Shown: positions 63,722-64,000 of the stretch, in pieces | How the letters are laid out: each line of letters begins with the position of its first letter | Position numbering within the stretch: position 1 is the first letter of the stretch | The notes under the pieces: generated by a model | Told to the model about the DNA's origin: nothing | Databases searched by the model: none | Seen by the model: only the letters and a program-made list of their open reading frames with translations | DNA from: Cladocopium goreaui | Taxonomy: Eukaryota; Sar; Dinophyceae; Suessiales; Symbiodiniaceae | Direction: 5' to 3' | DNA length: 64,000 nt | Assembly: GCA_947184155.2 (NCBI GenBank) | Contig: CAMXCT020006224.1 | Location: forward strand, 106,212 to 170,211 | Made by a program: the position numbers and the translations under genes

Positions 63722-64000
63722 ACAAGATCTTTTATCTCCGACATTGAAACGTGAATCCTGCCGGGCTCTGCCGGCGATCCGAAAAATCCGGCTGCCAATG
63801 CTTCTGAACGGCCGGTTCCACCACAAGAGATTTGTGTTTTATGGTTGGTTTATAACTCCAATAACTATGGTTTACGATACTTACACCATTATAACTATAG
63901 TTAATAAACCAACTTATAATGCCCTAAAGAACCAAAAGTCCTTTGCTTCATCAGGCCTTAAGGTCAATCAGTATCGGTGCAAGCTGGAAACACCGACCCC

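Larger units (their letters stand above)
62628..64000. other. Upstream intron of the PRMT-like gene, with MITEs
   Basis: The stretch contains one family B element, a TA/TGTATA-rich stretch (63.07-63.31 kb), one family A element and a palindromic TTTATAACTCCAATAACTAT region at 63.85-63.92 kb. I see no further PRMT exon. The plus ORF at 63,322-63,666 runs into the MITE and is not credible. Confidence 0.5.

Noticed and set aside
1-64000. tRNA, rRNA, CRISPR, bacterial promoters or a dinoflagellate spliced-leader relic
   Set aside because: Reading both strands I found no cloverleaf with anticodon arm, no rRNA-like stretch, no CRISPR-type spacing and no CCATTTTGGCTCAAG. A covariance-model scan would be needed to exclude small RNAs formally.

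Overview
This is a nuclear genomic window from a eukaryote, most likely a dinoflagellate alga; a Symbiodiniaceae-like or related genome fits best, but that is inference. The reasons are as follows. Genes are cut into many short GC-rich exons (22-193 bases) set in long AT-rich, repeat-stuffed introns. Reading frames join across introns only if GC- and GA- donors are allowed beside GT-, which is a known dinoflagellate trait. All recognisable genes lie head-to-tail on one strand, and the window holds a very large LINE-like retroelement of a kind I associate with dinoflagellates. There are no operons, ribosome-binding sites, rRNA, tRNA or CRISPR arrays, and I did not find a spliced-leader sequence.

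Layout, reading the minus strand 5' to 3' (right to left). (1) About 62.6 kb to 46.07 kb: the 3' part of a protein arginine N-methyltransferase-like gene. Three exons are seen, two of them about 1.1 kb apart and the last one 15.1 kb further on, ending at a TGA. (2) That 15.1-kb intron contains a same-strand, roughly 11-kb non-LTR retroelement (about 60.0-48.8 kb). It has a Gag-like ORF1 with a RanBP2-type zinc finger and coiled coil. A huge ORF2 follows, carrying repeated uncharacterised modules, RNase H, EEP endonuclease, reverse transcriptase, zinc-finger motifs and a C-terminal cytosine-methyltransferase-like domain. ORF2 is broken by four frameshifts. (3) About 45.7-31.6 kb: a poorly resolved gene or genes with a WW-domain exon (41.5 kb), several weaker exon candidates and a last exon with a stop at 31.59 kb. 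(4) 28.8-1.2 kb: a SulP (SLC26-type) anion/sulfate transporter gene. I located 17 exons covering most of the membrane domain and the start of the STAS domain. Its first and last exons are not identified, and the 3' end may lie beyond the left edge.

The rest is intron and intergenic DNA. It holds at least two families of roughly 100-120 bp inverted-repeat (MITE-like) elements, larger palindromes, a nested foldback cluster at 46.85-47.72 kb, several minisatellites and many TA, GATA and GTAT microsatellites. Most of the long ORFs outside the retroelement are artefacts of these repeats.

The most interesting items are the intronic retroelement, with its unusual domain order and methyltransferase-like tail; the 12.3-kb SulP intron that contains other coding-looking islands, some on the opposite strand; the eight-out-of-eight orientation bias of one MITE family; and the foldback cluster.
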